Below are positions 1-11,171 of a stretch of 64,000 nucleotides of DNA, one piece after another. The notes under the pieces are model-generated. The model searched no databases and had not been told where the DNA came from. It was given only the letters and a program-made list of their open reading frames with translations. Each line of letters begins with the position of its first letter. Position 1 is the first letter of the stretch. The stretch comes from Flammula alnicola. Its lineage: Eukaryota > Basidiomycota > Agaricomycetes > Agaricales > Strophariaceae. Both the position numbers and the translations under genes were made by a program. The stretch lies in contig JADNRV010000255.1 in NCBI GenBank assembly GCA_015499995.1, forward strand, positions 1-64,000, given 5' to 3'.

Positions 1-337
1 GAGCACTAGTTTCCGAGTACCAGACCAGAATTTACACAAGTCTATTGGACTTAAAACAACCCATTGGCTATAAACGCGCCTAAGGCCTTGCCTGAGCCGT
101 TGTATAGTTAAACACCTTCTTTTATCGCACACCTACTATCAGGTATCGATATTATAAAACTATTATCCTCCCCTTGGACGAACTAAGTCAACTAAACATT
201 GATTTGGGTGTTTGAGTGTAGTAAAGTAGTTATTTAAAAGTGAAGCAAGTCGGATTTGATAGTATCTCTCTAATAGACATTACAAAGTCTGTTGAAAGCG
301 ACTACTTGATTATCTAGTAGTTCACACACACCCCGCA
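1..337. other. No gene seen
   Basis: AT-rich flank downstream of the first minus-strand gene. I see no convincing exon, RNA gene or terminal repeat here. Confidence 0.5.
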
Positions 338-3300
338 CTAAGCATCTTTACCGGGTGATTCGGAGTGAATAGATAAGGGAGCAGCAAGAGAGTCAAGAGT
401 GGTGTAAATTTTCCAGAGAGCATAAGCATCAAGAACAGCATAGTCAATGAAAGATTGGGGTAAGTCCTTATCAGCCCATCGGGGGGTGACACGAATAGCA
501 GGATCTTTGTTAAGTGAGTGTCGAAGGAGGGTTGTGGTGAGGTCAGAAAGACTTGTATTCCTTCGCTTGGCAGCATGGTGATCATAAGCCATTGAACCGA
601 GTTCAATATAACCCGAAAATTGTGGATCACCAGCTGAATATCCACAGTTGGAATGAAGCTTTTTGAAATCAGCTCCAATTCCGACTCCTACTTTGGTGTA
701 GACTGATGACCGCAAGAAGGTGATAAGGGAATGAGGAAGGTTCAAATGTCCTTCATGTAAAAATGGATATGTCTATAGAAAGATTAGTAAAATGGAGATA
801 ATTGAAAATCTAGAAGAACTTACTGGGATTAGATAGACGACACTTTGATATGCAATCTGAATTAATGCAACAGGTCCATGAATCCCAGTATGAGTATCGA
901 CAGGCCATTCCATGTCAACAGCAGCAGTAACAGTGGTAGATGGTGTCTTGTGGTTCATAATAATGTCGAACCGCATATTGATTTGATGAGGAGTTGACAG
1001 TTCAACTTTCGACCATGAAGAAGGAAGCTCGAGAAGTGGAAGAGATGTCTTCACAACAGGAACAACTGCCTTCGTTAAAGAAGGAAGAGTTATCTCCAGC
1101 TCGGACTTATCACCTCTGACATTATCCGTATAAACTGCTTCAACTTCGCCATGGCCAAACATAGCAAGTGATCGCGGAATAGCAGCAAGAACTGGCATGA
1201 ACTGATCGTGGGCCTTGGTCGGTGTCAAAACCATAGCGCGGATTTCACCATATTCATTGACTGTAGAGTGAAGGGCACTGAATATAGGAACTCCACCAAC
1301 ACGAGCCGTTCGTTTTACGGTCTGAATATAGAGATAATTAGAAAATTTCTATAATATCATGACATAGAAATTACCTTGAAGCTATGGTCGACTTGAAGGA
1401 TACGTGCGGTGGTCATCGCGATTAGTTGTCTCATTTCCGGAGCAGCAGTTTCGACCATTTTGTCGTAAAAGCCGCCAAAGTAAGCAAGACCAGGAATAAA
1501 TCCTGCATAACCATCTCTATCACGAAAAGCACCAAATGGCTGACATTTCGTTTTGAGTGATCCATATATTCCATTTTTGCGCTCATCAATCATTTGGAGA
1601 TATTCGAGGTGGAGCTTGTCGTAACGGCGGTAATGGAAAGCCTGAATTATTTGCGTGAACTGTTCTGGACCGATTCCAGACCGTAATGAATCTCGAAGTA
1701 ATGTTGCTAATTGGTCGGTAAGGCCACTTCGAAATGAAAGTTGGAAGGTAAATTGGGCAGCAAGAGATTTGGGAAGGACGTCAAGGATTGCCGGACTCCA
1801 GCTGCGGTAGGTGTGCCGACAGAGAACACAGCGGTAACGGTAACCAGCAATAAAAATGTTCGAGTCAATACCAACAACTCGACGTGCCTTATCATTCCAA
1901 CCTAGGCTCTGGAGGAAGACAGGGCCACCGTTCGAGGATTTACGATGACTGGATCGGCAGTCTGGGCATGGTATCCGATCCCCGAGTAGGCAATGTGGGA
2001 GCCAGACAAACCATGGCTTTCGGTGGAATACACTCGGTTCAATATCTAAGACTCCGCGTTGCGAGAGCAAGACATTTTGGTCGCTCATGTAGAAAGTGCC
2101 TTGCCTGTAACAGGCAGGCTGTTTGGTCTTCGAAATCTCTGTCGTGACCTGATCTCGGATGAGCTGGTACTTGCTTGCCAGCCATGTTGGCATTGTTGAG
2201 CGGGTTTTTTTGTTTGGTGGTGGGTCTGGATCATCGTTATCATCACCGATGCTCCGGAACTCTTCCGAGAGGTCGTCATCATCCAGCTCTGCTGGATATG
2301 CTGAGATATCAGACCCATATCGGTTTTCGGTGATATCTAGAACAGAAATTTATTTGAACATTCAGATAGCACGTAGATAGATTAACTTACCAATATTTGA
2401 GTGGATGTTTACTTCGCCCATCTGCCCATTACCATTTCCCGACCTCTTCACATTCAAGCACCCTTCTACCGTGCTGGCTGCAGCAGCTTCTGGAGGGGGC
2501 ATGGTAACCCCTACCAGCCTTTGCTCCTCTTCGATGTCAACATGGTTAATCTCTATATCATTCGTTAGCTCTTTAGTTAAGAAAGACATCACGAAAGACG
2601 TACCTTGTCCATCTTCTGCCACAGCCGATCTGAGATCCCCTTCCAGCCTCTCCATGTCCATATCTCCATCACTCACGTTACCCATTGCCTGCGTCTGCTG
2701 TTCGTGAACGTCGAGTGTGTTGTCAGTCGACGGGGCGCTCCTGGCTTGACTCGCCTGGCTCGAGGGCTTGTTTTCATGTAAAGTAGGTTCTATGTAAATT
2801 TTTTATCAATGTGAATTCGAAATGGATAAATCAAATTTATGAACTCACCTTGAGCGCCCGCATGACAGGCATTTCCTGCATTTCCTTCCTTCCTCGCGTC
2901 TTGTTTTTCCCTATACTGCTCGTGTGTTGTCGTTGTTTGGCTGTTACTGGCCAGAGTTGGTGTGGTAGCCCCTACCGGCCTTCCGCTGCCAATGTCGATA
3001 TCGACACAGTTATCTAGGTACTTCGTTACCTCTTAAATTCAAAGTGACAGCGAGAATTACTCACCTTGTCCGTCTCGTACGGCAGCTGGTTCCGAATCCC
3101 TCCCTTCCAACATCTCGGCATCCATATTCTCCTCCCTCGCAATACCCATGGGCACTGTTTGATTCTCACAACTGCCGGGCCTGTCTCCATCCAACCCGGT
3201 ACTCCGGCCTTGACTTCCATGGTTCGAAGACCCATTCTCCGGTAAAATAGACCCTATAGATAGAATTGTTATCAGTATCAATTCAAACAGAAGTATACAA

Positions 3301-3727
3301 AATATATGAAATCACCTGGAACGTCTGCACGACGTGATTTTCCCGCGTTCTCTCCCTTCTTCGAGCCCTTTTCCACGACAGAAAATGACAGCGTGGACTG
3401 ACGAAGCCCAGGCTGTGACGTCGTTAATGTTCCTAATGAGTCCGAAAGTGTTAGCCGAGAAAAAACATAGGACAGTTAGGTACATACCAGAAGAACTTGA
3501 AGGTGTGGGGCCAGTATTCGAGCTTGAATGCGAAGAGGAAGCTGCAATCTTAGGGTCAGTAATAGCTACGGCAAGAAGAGATAACGAAAAAAAATACCTT
3601 GGCTGTCGTTCGGTGTTGAAGCGGCCGTGTGCTGCTTCTTTTGCGGTGGTTGTCCATCTTTTCGAGGACGTCCGACGTTGCCGGCGTCGGGCGAATTCTT
3701 CGTCCCAGGTTTTCGTCCTCGTGGCAT
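338..3727 (-). CDS. AT-hook/zinc-ribbon (DUF6729-like) protein with 3'-5' exonuclease domain
   Basis: The minus-strand ATG at 3727 opens MPRGRKPGTKNSPDAG, followed by GRPRKDGQ. These are two AT-hook-like basic motifs, and the first exon ends at a GTATTT donor. Middle exons are low-complexity and partly duplicated. The exon around 2193-1357 carries a paired-cysteine zinc ribbon (CPDC ... RCVLC) with the segment GWNDKARRVVGIDSN typical of the mushroom DUF6729 family. The C-terminal exons hold a DEDD-type exonuclease: Exo I as AAVDMEWPV, Exo II as VGVGIGADFKKL, and Exo III as YAVLDAYALWKIY. The stop is at 338. The likely activity is 3'-5' nucleic-acid trimming by a DNA-binding nuclear protein. 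Such genes are multicopy in mushrooms, so it may be mobile-element-derived; that is inference. Internal exon borders are not all resolved, and a break cannot be excluded. Confidence 0.7.
2400..3320 (-). repeat. Tandemly duplicated exon pair inside the exonuclease gene
   Basis: Two adjacent blocks of about 460 bp (about 2400-2860 and 2860-3320) encode diverged versions of the same exon and also share intron-border sequence. One exon reads DMERLEGDLRSAVAEDGQG and the other DAEMLEGRDSEPAAVRDGQG. The preceding exons pair VGVTMPPP with VGATTPTL. The donor region CTCACCTTG (plus strand) recurs about 450-470 bp apart. This looks like an intragenic tandem duplication including introns. Confidence 0.6.
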
Positions 3728-5817
3728 GTTCCAGGTCGGTGTGCGCGTAGATGTCGAGATATGGGATGTCGGTGTTCAGGCGCGTTCAGCAAATGGGGTG
3801 AGACGGTAGGGTCACGACGCGGGCGAATTTCATTCCCAGTTAGGTCAGGTTTGAAAGTCCGCTAGGACCTAATGGCCCACTACTATAAGTAAACTGCCCA
3901 TCAGGGACAAACAAGGAACAAATATCACGATTCTCGGACGGGCCATGCCGATCCCCACTATATGCAGGCGCTTATGAATCACGTGACTATTGTCGGCGCT
4001 AATTTCACGAATTCTCTTTTCTAATTTTATATCCTGAACAGCTTTATCTATATCCAGACCTCCTTCACCAAAGCTCTCGGAGCTATTGTCGGCGGGTACC
4101 GCGTTCTATGTCAAGATGTTCCTTCCGGCCATTGGTGCGTATTCTCGATTGGGACTTTCAATTTCCATTTCCATTAGAACGAACACGATATGCAGCCTCT
4201 CCTGGTTCGCCCGTGGATCCTTTCAGTTTTCAATTTCAAAACTTCATTGGAGAGCTCCCCATACATCCTGCTGTCGTCAAAAATGTAGTTCTCACATGAT
4301 GAGCGTAGTCAACCGGTGCGTTTCACCTCCTCAGCTGGGATGCGGCAAGCCCCCAAAGGATGAAGCCTGGAATGGTACATTCTTCGGCTGTACGGATACT
4401 TCTCCTTTACTGTTCATTGATTTTTTGTTCTCACGTCTCGCTTGCGAATTAACTCCCTCGTTTATTGTATCCTCACCTAGTTCTTTTGTAGTAATACTGA
4501 ATTCATAACGGTTTTCTCTTATTACCTCAGCTACTTATGTGAAAGCCTGGTAACTGGGGGCGCGAAGACAAATGACTGTGAGATAGGCAGAACCTTCGCC
4601 TCATCACTGCAACCGACACCGGTGATGCTTGACGTCGATCAAGTTCCAAGCTGGTAATAGTATGCCAGCTCAACGCGGAGCGTGCCAAATTCCAATATGC
4701 GACAGAAATTGATGTGGCGATAAGTTGGAATGGGTATTTGGCTGGCACCTTTTTTCTTTCCTTAAAGTGTTCCATTATTCGTGCTTTATCTGATGCACTT
4801 CAATGGCTAGCTCTGATCCTCATCAGTCCGTATAGATGCCTCACGACAAGACGAGAAGGGTAAAATTTCCTCGTCGCGGTTTGATCATGAAGCCCGCGCG
4901 GGCCGAACTCTTTTATTGACGATTGTGTGGCAAAAGCCCCAAAGAGAGGTGCAGGAACCGAGCTCGTTTCCGTTGATCTCTCTTCCTCTTGTCATCTCGT
5001 CTTCTACTTAATATTCTCCTCCTATATCCTCTGGAATCCCATACCCAGGAAATTCTGGCCTAATCACGACAAAATCTGCCATCTAACGCGGCAGGCAGAT
5101 TTGCCTCAACACTTTCGGCGTCTGTTCGACTCCAATTCGGTTCCGTGTTTCCTCAGGATGAAGAAGTAGCAGGAAAGGCAGAATGGGACTCAAAGCGCCA
5201 GAGTTAGCTCGTTGGACGGGGTTAGCGACTAATGGTGGAATTGAGGAGTGTCCGTCCTGCATTGTCTGATAGCGTCGCAGAGTGTCCCAATGACCTTATG
5301 TTTTTGAACGTATGTTTTTCTGGGCATTCTGTTTGCCATATCTAATCTATTTCTTCAGGATGACGGGATTATAGTCCTCTATCAACTCTTTGATCAGGAA
5401 GGCTTATGTCTGGTGGGTATTTTTCGTTTCTTTTTCAACTAGTCACTCATTGAGAATGGAAGGTGTCGTTGGACGATTCAATGATGCAGTCGTCCATTAC
5501 CTCTCAAAACTCAACAAACCAGTCATGAAGCAACGAACATCAGTAACAGCTGTGTCTTGAAAGCCTCCAACACCGACTTCAGGCGTAAAATCACCGACGC
5601 CGGTTGGCCATCCTGCTTCACGGCGTAGCTTGTCGTTTCGCAGAAAAATCGACACCGTGGAACGACGACTATCCGGACAAACCCGAGTCATATCGCCTCT
5701 CCGTCCTCGGATGAAGAATCGCTACATCCACCTCATGAGCCACTTGTCGATATCCAATGCGTCTGATTCCATGTTTGACATCCCTGCACATGGCTTTTTC
5801 CTGCCCCCCTACAGCCT
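3728..5817. other. Long stretch without a supported gene
   Basis: This lies upstream of the exonuclease gene. Several open frames of 60-140 codons exist on both strands, but none shows a family motif or a consistent chain of exons. It may contain the promoter of the minus-strand gene and relic exons. I cannot support a gene. Confidence 0.4.
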
Positions 5818-6845
5818 ATGGGCCGCTTCGAAGAAGGCAGCAGTGGGTTAGGTTCGATAATCCCGATCTCGAATGACCGAGTGTCCAGCCTTCGCAACTC
5901 TCAGACTCGCATTTCCAACAAGCGCGCACGTAGCACCCTCGACAGCATGGACTCTCGTCGCAGTCGATCGCCGCCAGGAGATCTCGCTATATTACGTTTA
6001 CCTCCGGAGCTCTACCTGTCTGACCAGGTTGGACGCTTCATTGACAGACAAATGCGACACCCACAAGACATGCCCCCAACCCATGCGCACCAGTAAATCC
6101 CCATGACCAGATGAACCAGAACCACCCGTCGCAGAACTACAACCCGAATTACACCCCCATGTTCCCAGTCGCGAACCATACCTCGCCCCCGCCCTCGTTC
6201 ACCCCAGTACACGGCGATTTTGTCCCTTCGCGTGGTCATTCGGCTCAGCAGTCGTCCTTCGATAGGGACATGGGTCCGTCATATGGTACGCCACAGCGAA
6301 GCAGGTTCCCGGATTCGCCATACAACTCGGTTCTTTACCCCGGCGTCATGCGCCAGCAGCAGCAGCCTCTTCCGCCTCCATTCGGGCACAACTTCCAATT
6401 AGCAGGAAGGAGCGTGGGGACATGTTTGCGGCGTTCTTAGAGGCGGACGAGCGCAGTCGTCAGCAAAACCTTGGACCGAGCAGGCCCGGATCGGGCTATT
6501 TGGAATGGCCAACCATGATGGACCTCCTACTCGTCGCGATGGAGCGGGATCTCGAGGACTTTCAGAAGGACCGTCTCATCCAGGTCCGTCTGCTTTTTAT
6601 TTGAAAGACGTAAACTCACCAACGTGGAATATAAGGTGGTCCCAACATGGGCATGCGGGCAGGGGAGCTGGTTGGAATTGTTCGCCTCTGGTGCTTCCAG
6701 CGCTCCTGGTGCTGCTCCTGATAAAAGCGCTCATCAAGGCACGTCTTGGGAACGCGCTGGACGAACGTCGAGCAGAGATGACCTCGCAAATAATTTCGGC
6801 TGGACAATGACGCGTAGCCGCTGGACGAAGCCGAAGCAGATCTGA
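5818..6845 (+). pseudogene. Decayed Q/P-rich protein gene, frame-broken
   Basis: A plus-strand coding signal runs through three frames without clear introns at the changes. The first part (to about 6096) reads SLRNSQTRISNKRARSTLDS and ends HPQDMPPTHAHQ before a stop. The signal continues in another frame as PHDQMNQNHPSQNYNPNYTP with a Q/P/S-rich stretch to about 6410. It shifts again to DMFAAFLEADERSRQQNLGP and LEWPTMMDLLLVAMERDLED to about 6600. The last piece (about 6660-6845) has GMRAGELVGIVRL-like and RSSRDDLANNFG-like fragments in different frames. Composition suggests a disordered nuclear protein with a short helical C-terminal part. I do not recognise the family. Some shifts could be unrecognised introns, so pseudogene status is inferred. 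Confidence 0.35.
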
Positions 6846-7617
6846 AGCCCCCAGCGACGATAGCAGCGGGCAAGCTCCGGAGGGTGTCGTGATGCAGACA
6901 TAACCAACTACATCTGTTGAGCCCGAGATGAACAAAAATGGGAATAACAGATCCAGCTCGAAGGAGAAGGAGGACGCAGCGGCTGCGAAAGACGGTGACT
7001 CTAAATGAAATTGATTGTTGTAGTGTGACTTCCTTTGATTCGAAAGCCTCCGTTTTTCTACGCATCGAATATGTGGTACGGACCTCTTCTTGAAAGTCAT
7101 TACTATTAGTATACTATTCATAATCTCGTTAGCACCCGTTTCTTTGTGTACCACTTGTAATGCCGAGGTTAATCACGACGATCTACCACTGATCCTATAT
7201 GTATGAGAATCATGAGGTTTATGTTGTCGAATCTACTGAGTATGTCGCATGTGAGAAGGGAGCGATAGTTCTAAATGCGAGTCAGTAGCCCACAAGGCCA
7301 TTAAAGTGCTGCTGATGACACCGCGTCGATTTACCCATAGGTCACTAAGAAAGAGTAATATTGTTGGCTCATCTTGGGGCATCGTGTGTGAGAAAAATAA
7401 TATTTGGGGTAGGTTTTCACCATTTCAAGAGTGGCAGGGTGGATGCAACCACTGACAAGTTCCCCAGAATAAGGTTTCTAAACCAAACAGCCACAGGCCC
7501 TCCTGGCGAAGATTTTTTTCTCGTTCCTCGCTATCCCCCTAAGCCTCTTCTCCTCTCCCCGGCGCTCTGGGACGCCAATATTTCCTTCGTCCGCTCTCAT
7601 TTCGCTCTCTGGTTGCG
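6846..7617. other. Intergenic region upstream of the F-box gene
   Basis: No supported coding sequence. The right end is pyrimidine-rich (for example the C/T run near 7500-7560), as is common at fungal transcription starts, and leads into the 5' UTR of the next gene. Confidence 0.4.
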
Positions 7618-7681
7618 GTAAGTTCATATTTTATGAACCATTGTTGCCTCAACTTCAAGACACTGACACATTTTTGTCCAG
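7618..7681 (+). other. Probable 5' UTR intron of the F-box gene
   Basis: GTAAGT at 7618 and TTTTTGTCCAG ending at 7681 make a 64-bp intron with canonical borders, the size of other introns in the window. It ends 159 bp before the chosen ATG at 7841. Confidence 0.5.
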
Positions 7682-7840
7682 AAGTGAAATAGAACACGTC
7701 GTCGCTGTTTGATTCCGTCCTTCCTCCGTTTATCCGAACCTCTGTTCGTCGTATTCTCCAAGAACAACAAAAATATCAATCCCCACCCAGCAATTCGATA
7801 CCTTACCCGCCATAAAAGTCCCCCGGATCCGCCAAACGAG

Positions 7841-9349
7841 ATGAGCGCTTCCATCCAGAGTCTACCGGATGTCGCTATAAGATGCATCCTCAAATATTCT
7901 GTGTCCGAGCCCCTCGTATTACCCCCGCCACCCTCCGAGCCAAGACGCGCCCTTAGTCACATTTGTGCTAACTGGCGACGTGTCCTGGTGTCTACGCCTT
8001 CCTACTGGAACCGCATCAAATTTTCCTACGGTCCATTCAATGACACTTCGAAACTTCTCCAACTCTGGGAAATGTGCCGACGACGAAGCGGAAGCAACCT
8101 TTTATATCTCGACTTTGTCGGTGATCCTGTAGCCCTATTTGGACTTAACACAAGGCCGACTCGACGCGAGGACATGATTTTTGGGCGGTGCAGAATCAGT
8201 ATCATGCGGTCTATCATCCTTCCGAACATCACCCGTATCAGAGCTCTCAGGTGCCTTATTTGCGCCCAAGAAGACATGGACGCTTTTCTGGACATGCGAG
8301 GAGGGGCCTTCGATTCGGTAGAATTTTTGGACATCGCTTTTAGCGACGAGTTTGCAGTTCGCCTTGCTTCTTTCCTCCTGAATCAGAGACTCGCAATGAA
8401 TACAACACCATTTCAGTCTTTCCCCAGAATTCGCCATTTCTACCTACGCTGTCTGAATAATATTCCCATCGAGATCCACCCCATCGACTTGAACCTGCCA
8501 TGGAGTCAGTTGATATCCCTCAATCTAGGCGCTATTGGCATACCGCCAAACGTTTTCACCATGATAACGCGTCGTACATCCCACACCCTCGTTGAAGGTG
8601 TTTTCCGGATAATGTTTGAACGAAAGCCGCACGCCCTTCTCTTACCTAGGCTGGGTGCAGTCGACATGCCGTATCTTCAAGCTCTGCAGCTCAACCTCCA
8701 TGACGCGAGCCTCGACCAGCGTCTATTCAGGGTTCTTCGCCTCCCAGTCCTTCATACTTTGATCGTCAACTTCAGCGACCAATACGAAGAACACTTCAAC
8801 ATCATGGCTGCATGCATAAACATATCGTTTTATTCGACACAAACGTTACAGATCTTGAAAATCAAAGAACTTCCTCCACCCTTCCCTTCGCCGTATCCGC
8901 CTTTCAAACAAAGGTACGACGGCCGGCGAATGCGCGCCAGGTCATGCCATCCTTTGGAAGCATACTTCCTACCTCTCAGAAACTTACGGGTTTTGCATTT
9001 TCCGCGCGGCATGTACCTCTGCGTAACGACGGTCGAAAAAATAGCCAAGGGAGAGATACTTCCTCTTTTACAGGAGCTGGATTTGGGTTCTATCGACATC
9101 CAACATACATTTTCGATGATTCAACGAAGAAATGACATGGCGCACCATCGCTCACTTGCCCCCGGAACCTCGTCCGGGAAACATGGACTCATAGGCCCTT
9201 GCGTCTTCCTCCGATCTGTGCGCATTTCCTTGCCAGTGTGTAACCTGCATGAACAACAGACCATCGTCGAGAAAGCGAATTCTCTTATTTCGACAGGTAT
9301 TTATATAGCCATCTACCTTCTGGAATCTTCGAAGTTTTACGTCGCCTGA
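7841..9349 (+). CDS. F-box/LRR-like protein
   Basis: A single long open exon. I start at the ATG at 7841 (MSASIQSLPDVAIRCILKYS) and not at the in-frame ATG at 7709, because the F-box begins directly after 7841 and the upstream part looks like leader. The N-terminus is the usual mushroom F-box: LPDVAIRCIL, a short proline-rich insert, then ALSHICANWRRVLVSTPSYW. The rest (about 430 residues) alternates hydrophobic helices and strands of the degenerate leucine-rich type, such as FPRIRHFYLRCLN, LPVLHTLIVNFSD and LPLRNLRVLHFPRG. By family knowledge it would be a substrate adaptor of an SCF ubiquitin ligase; the target is unknown. A 3'-terminal intron could alter the last 15 or so residues. These genes are heavily expanded and variable in Agaricomycetes. 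Confidence 0.8.
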   Translation: MSASIQSLPDVAIRCILKYSVSEPLVLPPPPSEPRRALSHICANWRRVLVSTPSYWNRIKFSYGPFNDTSKLLQLWEMCRRRSGSNLLYLDFVGDPVALFGLNTRPTRREDMIFGRCRISIMRSIILPNITRIRALRCLICAQEDMDAFLDMRGGAFDSVEFLDIAFSDEFAVRLASFLLNQRLAMNTTPFQSFPRIRHFYLRCLNNIPIEIHPIDLNLPWSQLISLNLGAIGIPPNVFTMITRRTSHTLVEGVFRIMFERKPHALLLPRLGAVDMPYLQALQLNLHDASLDQRLFRVLRLPVLHTLIVNFSDQYEEHFNIMAACINISFYSTQTLQILKIKELPPPFPSPYPPFKQRYDGRRMRARSCHPLEAYFLPLRNLRVLHFPRGMYLCVTTVEKIAKGEILPLLQELDLGSIDIQHTFSMIQRRNDMAHHRSLAPGTSSGKHGLIGPCVFLRSVRISLPVCNLHEQQTIVEKANSLISTGIYIAIYLLESSKFYVA

Positions 9350-9658
9350 CGAATGCTACGCCCCCGACAAGGGCTTTCCTTGTTTTGTTTAAAGTCGTCG
9401 GACTCGTACTTAGAAGGTATCTTGTTGAATATTATATCTAGACAGAAAAGCACAAAGAAGAGTATCAGTGCTACTAAATCGTAGAAAACGGTAGAACAAA
9501 TTATGTTAACCTAGCTGTACATATCATGCTGTTTCTACTTACCTATTCCGCAATAGATGAGGTGTGATTTCACAAATTAACGATATTCACGATGAAAGAC
9601 ACGAGATCGCATGAAGTAAAGCAAAACAGAGATACTGGGATAAAGAGCAACCCAAATC
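9350..9658. other. Convergent 3' intergenic region
   Basis: About 300 bp of AT-rich DNA between the stop of the F-box gene (plus) and that of RAE1 (minus). It should hold both polyadenylation regions. No gene is seen. Confidence 0.5.
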
Positions 9659-11171
9659 CTACTTCCGTGCAGCCCTCTTCCTGACGTCCTCATCCTTGCA
9701 GGAGTGCAGCATGATTTTGTTCGGCATTCCAGGTGTGTTACTTGAATGACCTTTTGACCAGTCATAAGATACAGCATACGCAAATATATCGCCGTTGCGA
9801 TTGAATGCAGTAGCGGCAATCGGGGCCGGAGCAACATCGAAGGCTACCCATGATAGATCGGCAAGTTTCTGGACAGGCGGAGATAAAATACGCACTCTTT
9901 AGGCGGGCACGGGCATCCTTGTCCCAGAAGCTTATAATACCATCAGATCCTGTAACATTTCGTGAGTAAGGTGGAATGAAAGGGAAGAACAGGAACGAAC
10001 CGCAAGTGGAGAATGTGCCGTGGACTGGGTGGAAAGATATATCGTTTACGGCGTATACTAGAGCTTGATCTTTGGCATTAGGAGCAGGGTCACGACGGTG
10101 ACATTTGAATGAGAAGTTTCTCCTATTTGTGAGAAGTCAGGTCCATTATATATTTGATCGAAGTATGTCTACTCACTGTACATCCTCTTGTTCGACATAT
10201 CTAGGCAATATTTTAGCGATAAAGCAAGAAGAAAAGGTGTCAGTTTCTGTTACTCACTGGATGGCGACTCTCCCTTCCACACTCCCGACAGCAAAGCCAC
10301 TGGAGGCTGGAGACGATGTGAAACATGAGACGACGCGGGTCTGCCCCTTCAGTGGTGACTGTATAGTCTAGATAATGATCTTAGTAAAAAGCGTTAAGGT
10401 CTGACGAAAACAATCACACCTTGTACGCTGTATTCGGGTTGGTCAGATTGAAAATCTGAATATGACCTTCTGCGGTTCCAACGACCATTAAAGGGTATTG
10501 TATGTCGAAGGTATAGCATCGTTCTGGCAATTGAACAGTTGCAACAGGATTGGCAGTGCGCAAATCCCAGTACTGGAATACGAGGTTTAGGAAATGAAAG
10601 AGAACAAGTGGATTAAGAACATACCTTGATGGTCTTATCCCAACTTCCCGTCGCGAGGATTCCTGCTTGAGGGGCGTCTACCCAGCCAACTACTTTTATC
10701 GGGGCGTCATGTTGGGCAACCTGCGCGGTTTGACCAGTAGTCACGTCGAACATGCGTCCAGCATTATCCGCCCCTCCAGAGAAAATCTTGGTGCCATCCT
10801 GTGCGAATCAAGTTAACGCGACTTTACGCACAGAAAGTGAACAGGATTTACATACCTTATTCCAGCATACATTCAACACAGGGCCCGAGTGATGATACAT
10901 GGCCTTTCCTTGGGTCCGTCCACCTGCGCCTACTTCGTAGATCCGTACCTATTTCGGTGAAGTTGAAGAGCATGAGTTGAGAGGTAGTGGATAAACGTAC
11001 GCTATTATCCCAGCTCCCCACAGCCAGGTAGTCTGCTTGACTCGAGAAGGATAAGGAGGATATCCCATCTGAGGGTGGATCGACGACTTCGACGTCCTTT
11101 TCTACTGTTGCGGAGGTGTTTCTGGTGGCACCTACGCCCGTGGTGGTTGCAGTATTTGTAAAAAATGACAT
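9659..11171 (-). CDS. RAE1: mRNA export factor RAE1/Gle2 (WD40 nucleoporin)
   Basis: Exon 1 starts at 11171 ([18 protein letters not shown]) and contains the family hallmark [20 protein letters not shown] followed by GSWDNS. The intron has a GTACGT donor, and the next exon resumes [15 protein letters not shown]. Later exons give the WD40 blades: [74 protein letters not shown], and [17 protein letters not shown]. The last exon runs [20 protein letters not shown] to [21 protein letters not shown] and the stop at 9659. RAE1 sits at the cytoplasmic and nuclear faces of the pore and binds GLEBS motifs to move mRNA; it also acts at the spindle checkpoint. About seven introns interrupt it. Blades and ends agree with the full-length family, so it looks intact. 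It is a conserved core gene in an otherwise accessory window. Confidence 0.92.
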
